6,588 nucleotides of DNA from CAIMZW01 sp037142435. GTDB lineage: Bacteria; Actinomycetota; Actinomycetes; Nanopelagicales; Nanopelagicaceae. The stretch is from positions 1-6,588 of the forward strand of contig JBAXAO010000058.1 of assembly GCA_037142435.1 (NCBI GenBank), written 5' to 3'. Of the stretch, positions 4,573-6,588 are shown one piece after another (position 1 is the stretch's first letter; every line of letters starts with the position of its first letter). The notes beneath the pieces were generated by a model. It saw nothing but the letters and a program-made list of their open reading frames with translations, had not been told where the DNA came from and made no database searches. The translations under genes were made by a program, and so were the position numbers.

Positions 4573-5468
4573 CCGCAGTCTTGGTTGAGGATGGTCCCGA
4601 TGCTGGCGCAATCTGGCATTTCGGTGAGCCCAACCAAGAGCAAAAAGCCCTAGCCGCAGGCGCCGCCTGGGCTGACCTTTCTCATCGCGGAATAGTCTCG
4701 ATAACCGGACCCGATCGCCTTACCTGGTTACACGCACTCACTACCCAGCACCTCGAGCACCTGGCTCCGGCCACCTGGACTCAAGCCCTGATCTTGGATC
4801 CGCAAGGGCATATCGAACAACAACTTTTTCTTGTCGATGATGGCACCACTACTTGGTTGCATCTGGAGCGGGAAAAAGTTGATGAACTATTAACTTATTT
4901 GCAGAGAATGAAATTCATGCTGCAAGTTGAAGTGAAAGATGAGTCCACTAATTTCGCGCTCCTTCGCGCGCCAGGAACTCCTGATGATCTAGGTGGTCCC
5001 TACGCACTGGTTCCTCGCGATGAGTTGCATGACACCATCGAAGCTTTCAATCAAGCTCATACTCAAGTCGGTACCTGGGCGTTGGATGCCGAACGTATTG
5101 CCGCCGGTCGCGCTCGATTGTTGTTCGAGACTGATCACAAATCAATTCCCAATGAATTGGCGCTATTGAATAAATCTGTTCACATGAATAAGGGTTGTTA
5201 TCGTGGTCAAGAAACCGTTGCCAAAGTATTTAACTTGGGCCAACCACCTCGTCGATTAGTTATGTTGCATTTGGATGGCAGCATGGCAACTCTTCCGGCA
5301 CGTGGCAGCAAGGTCGAACTAGATGGCAAAGAAGTTGGATTCATTGGCTCCGCTGCCAGGCATTACGAATTAGGCCCAATCGCACTTGCGGTGATCAAAC
5401 GTAGCGTTCCCGCAGATGCGGTGCTCAGCACCGAAGGAATCCCAGCAGCCCAAGAAGTAGTGGGTTAA
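4569..5468 (+). CDS. ygfZ: YgfZ/GcvT-like folate-binding protein for Fe-S enzyme maintenance
   Basis: This is a 299-residue cytosolic protein of the YgfZ/IBA57 family, related to the GcvT T-protein fold. It binds tetrahydrofolate and supports assembly or repair of certain Fe-S enzymes, notably radical-SAM proteins such as MiaB. The family signature K208-G-C-Y-R-G-Q-E215 is intact, with C210 the conserved reactive cysteine. Other typical stretches are LSHRGIVSITGPDRLTWLHALTTQ (about 37-60), DPQGHIEQQLF (77-87), AAGRARLLFETDHKSIPNE (178-196) and a C-terminal barrel with GSKVELDGKEVGFIGS (246-261). The start chosen is ATG at 4569, which overlaps the Fur-gene stop as ATGA; an in-frame GTG at 4545 lies in the Fur coding region and would add eight residues not typical of homologues. 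An AAGGA sits only two bases before the ATG, so coupling to upstream translation is likely. The 3' end overlaps the convergent DsrE gene by 4 bp. Confidence 0.9.
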   Translation: MTAVLVEDGPDAGAIWHFGEPNQEQKALAAGAAWADLSHRGIVSITGPDRLTWLHALTTQHLEHLAPATWTQALILDPQGHIEQQLFLVDDGTTTWLHLEREKVDELLTYLQRMKFMLQVEVKDESTNFALLRAPGTPDDLGGPYALVPRDELHDTIEAFNQAHTQVGTWALDAERIAAGRARLLFETDHKSIPNELALLNKSVHMNKGCYRGQETVAKVFNLGQPPRRLVMLHLDGSMATLPARGSKVELDGKEVGFIGSAARHYELGPIALAVIKRSVPADAVLSTEGIPAAQEVVG

Positions 5469-5827
5469 TAAACTAAGGCTTGAACGCCTTCATCCATAAT
5501 TTCTGCAACAAAAGAGGCAGCGCCGGCAATCTTGATTCCGGCGATTAAATCTTTCTCTTCAATTCCCCGACGAACTGCGCACTGCGTGCACAGCGTGATG
5601 CTGCCACCAGCAAGAATGGCATCTCGAAGTTGTGCCAATGGCGCCGAATGCGGAAGTTCGAATTCTTCACATTTTCCAGGTAGCGCAAACCAGGCTGCAT
5701 CTCCGGTCAGCCAAAGCGAGACATTTGCGCCAGATGAGAGCGCGGTGGCCGCAACGGTAAATCCCTGGGCGCACCTTTCGGGATCGTCTTGACCCACCAT
5801 TACTTTGACTACAAGTTTCGTTGCCAT
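5465..5827 (-). CDS. DsrE/DsrF-like sulfur-relay family protein
   Basis: This 120-residue protein has a DsrE/TusD-like alpha/beta fold. It begins with KLVVKVMVGQDDPERCAQGFTVAATAL (about 4-30), continues with GANVSLWLTGDAAWFALPG (33-51), and has the loop ITLCTQCAVRRGI (77-89) that presents C80 and C83. The C-terminus (FVAEIMDEGVQALVY) matches small actinobacterial DsrE proteins next to ygfZ. DsrE-family proteins carry persulfide sulfur on a conserved Cys in this loop; C80 is the best candidate, with C83 giving a CxxC. The partner is unknown, although the nearby rhodanese and the SseC-like protein are obvious possibilities. No Shine-Dalgarno sequence precedes the ATG at 5827. A -10-like TAGAGT ends seven bases upstream, so the gene is probably leaderless. 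Confidence 0.85.
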   Translation of the reverse strand: MATKLVVKVMVGQDDPERCAQGFTVAATALSSGANVSLWLTGDAAWFALPGKCEEFELPHSAPLAQLRDAILAGGSITLCTQCAVRRGIEEKDLIAGIKIAGAASFVAEIMDEGVQALVY

Positions 5828-5834
5828 AAGTGGA

Positions 5835-5840
5835 ACTCTA
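5835..5840 (-). promoter_or_regulatory. -10 element, leaderless dsrE-like gene
   Basis: On the minus strand TAGAGT (fits TANNNT) ends seven bases before the ATG at 5827, and no Shine-Dalgarno sequence is present. This spacing is what leaderless actinobacterial genes show. The -35 region would overlap the start of the divergent microprotein gene. Confidence 0.42.
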
Positions 5841-5846
5841 GCCCGA

Positions 5847-5852
5847 TACGCT
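5847..5852 (+). promoter_or_regulatory. -10 element, leaderless microprotein gene
   Basis: TACGCT (fits TANNNT) ends seven bases before ATG at 5860 and one base before ATG at 5854. No Shine-Dalgarno sequence is visible. The spacing favours a leaderless start at 5860. This element and the minus-strand -10 are only six bases apart. Confidence 0.38.
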
Positions 5853-5853
5853 T

Positions 5854-5991
5854 ATGGTTATGGAGACAGTAACTTCAGTTCTACTTGTCGCCGCGGCCTT
5901 AATCATGGGGCTGGCAATGGTTGTCTGGGGTGTGCGCGGTGCAATTCGCGTATGGCGAGAAGATTCGAGAAGTCGGAAGGGCACAAAGTAA
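5854..5991 (+). CDS. Single-pass membrane microprotein (43-45 aa), unknown function
   Basis: This small ORF has two possible in-frame starts, ATG 5854 (45 aa) and ATG 5860 (43 aa, favoured by -10 spacing). It encodes one strongly hydrophobic helix, about residues 9-27 (VLLVAAALIMGLAMVVWGV). A basic tail follows (RGAIRVWREDSRSRKGTK), giving an expected N-out/C-in topology. The stop codon TAA is immediately followed by the ATG of the nitrobindin-like gene, with no intervening base, which argues for a genuine coding gene in a two-gene operon. A competing ORF on the same strand (5805-6011) has no family resemblance and crosses both flanking genes. I do not recognise a family; size and topology resemble small actinobacterial membrane proteins with no known role. 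Confidence 0.7.
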   Translation: MVMETVTSVLLVAAALIMGLAMVVWGVRGAIRVWREDSRSRKGTK

Positions 5992-6495
5992 ATGGCATTC
6001 ACTATTCCTGAAGGTCTACATGAGGACCTCTACCCATTAGCGTGGCTTGTTGGCACTTGGCGTGGCACGGGCCGGGGCGAGTACCCAGGGATCGAGCCGT
6101 TTCAGTTCGCTCAAGAAGTTTCCTTCAATCATGACGGCCGCCCTTTTCTTAACTACTTTTCTCGCTCCTGGATCATTGACGAGAACAAAGAGATTATTCG
6201 CCCGGCTGCATCAGAAGTTGGATACTGGCGACCAAAGCCCAACGGTGTTTTAGAAGTATTGCTCTCGCACAACACCGGCATCTCCGAAGGTTGGGTCGGC
6301 GTAGTTCAAGGTCCCAAGATCCAATTGGCGATGGATCAGGGTTACTCATCTCCTACGGCAAAAGTAGTAACGGGAGGCAGTCGCCTTTATGGATTAGTCG
6401 AAGGCGAACTTTTCTTTGCCTACGACATGGCCGCTGAGGGGCAAACCTTGCAAACCCATATTTGGTCCAGCCTCGAGCGTCAGGCTAGCGAATAA
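5992..6495 (+). CDS. Nitrobindin-like heme-binding beta-barrel protein (FABP/DUF1794)
   Basis: This 167-residue protein is of the nitrobindin family (THAP4 heme-binding domain, formerly DUF1794), a ten-stranded antiparallel beta barrel that binds ferric heme and is linked to NO scavenging and peroxynitrite isomerisation. The signature GxWxGxGxGxYP is present exactly at 21-32 (G21-T-W-R-G-T-G-R-G-E-Y-P). The C-terminal histidine H156, in GQTLQTHIWSSLER (150-163), aligns with the proximal heme ligand of mycobacterial and plant nitrobindins. Length matches the family. GGAAGGG at 5975-5981, inside the microprotein gene, could serve as its ribosome-binding site, and the ATG abuts the upstream TAA. 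A homologous gene (Rv0813c) lies next to the sulfurtransferase cluster in Mycobacterium tuberculosis. Family assignment is strong; heme occupancy here is inferred. Confidence 0.9.
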   Translation: MAFTIPEGLHEDLYPLAWLVGTWRGTGRGEYPGIEPFQFAQEVSFNHDGRPFLNYFSRSWIIDENKEIIRPAASEVGYWRPKPNGVLEVLLSHNTGISEGWVGVVQGPKIQLAMDQGYSSPTAKVVTGGSRLYGLVEGELFFAYDMAAEGQTLQTHIWSSLERQASE

Positions 6496-6496
6496 A

Positions 6497-6588
6497 TTGT
6501 CACCAGATAGTTTCTCTCTCTCCTCGTATCAAGGCGAACCGCTAGCGAAGTTAACTCGCAACGGAATGATCGAGTCATTGCATTCTGG
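6497..6588 (+). CDS. N-terminus of probable L-asparaginase II, partial
   Basis: A frame opens one base after the nitrobindin stop with TTG at 6497 and stays open for 30 codons to the window edge. The residues EPLAKLTRNGMIESLHS (14-30) resemble the N-terminus of the asparaginase II family (Pfam Asparaginase_II), where 'pLaevtRsGxvEsxHhGsvvv' is typical. Members hydrolyse L-asparagine to aspartate and ammonia. No better start codon is visible upstream in frame and no Shine-Dalgarno sequence is evident, so TTG is tentative, although the SseC-like gene also uses TTG. The tight spacing suggests cotranscription with the nitrobindin gene. With only 30 residues the call is provisional. Confidence 0.55.
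   Translation, partial: MSPDSFSLSSYQGEPLAKLTRNGMIESLHS

Noticed and set aside
5805..6011. 68-aa plus-strand ORF between the DsrE-like and nitrobindin-like genes
   Set aside because: It overlaps both neighbours out of frame and its composition looks non-coding; the 5854-5991 frame has a clear membrane helix and abuts the next start.
1..6588. CRISPR arrays, insertion sequences, tRNA or rRNA genes
   Set aside because: No regularly spaced repeats, transposase motifs or recognisable RNA-gene sequences were seen.

Overview
The window reads as a compact, high-coding-density actinobacterial chromosome segment. Two genes place it: a mycothiol synthase (mycothiol is the low-molecular-weight thiol of Actinomycetia) and a GlnR-type orphan response regulator. 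Moderate base composition, short or overlapping gene junctions, TTG starts and several probably leaderless genes suggest a streamlined lineage, such as freshwater Nanopelagicales. That taxonomic guess is inference only.

Layout. Positions 1-198 hold the 3' end of a class III aminotransferase gene (+), overlapping tail to tail with mshD. On the minus strand, glnR (start 1817) and mshD (184-1104) form a TAATG-coupled pair. Diverging from glnR is a membrane-anchored thioredoxin-like gene (1838-2266). A 192-bp gap follows and is not empty: it carries a short ORF (2323-2409) preceded at leaderless distance by a -10-like element. The ORF encodes a 28-residue peptide resembling the sulfur-metabolism leader peptides of Actinobacteria. 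Next come a DUF4395 membrane protein (2459-2920), a two-domain rhodanese sulfurtransferase (2983-3816), a DUF1416/SseC-like protein (3822-4145), a Fur-family regulator most like the nickel regulator Nur (4159-4572), and the YgfZ-type Fe-S/folate protein (4569-5468). A minus-strand DsrE-family protein (5465-5827) ends against ygfZ. Diverging from it are a 43-45 aa membrane microprotein (5854/5860-5991) and a nitrobindin-like beta-barrel protein (5992-6495). The window ends in the first 30 codons of what looks like an L-asparaginase II gene.

How the genes fit together. Most products concern thiol, sulfur or redox chemistry: mycothiol synthesis, thioredoxin-type disulfide exchange, sulfane-sulfur transfer (rhodanese, DsrE), Fe-S protein maintenance (YgfZ), heme/NO handling (nitrobindin) and metal sensing (Fur/Nur). 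Nitrogen control (GlnR) and a possible asparaginase sit at the edges. The mshD-glnR-thioredoxin-sulfurtransferase-sseC neighbourhood is conserved in mycobacteria and streptomycetes. The most interesting unlisted element is the short leader ORF before DUF4395. It suggests cysteine-responsive attenuation of the sulfur genes, with an inverted repeat at its stop codon and a 7-base stretch complementary to the downstream ribosome-binding site.
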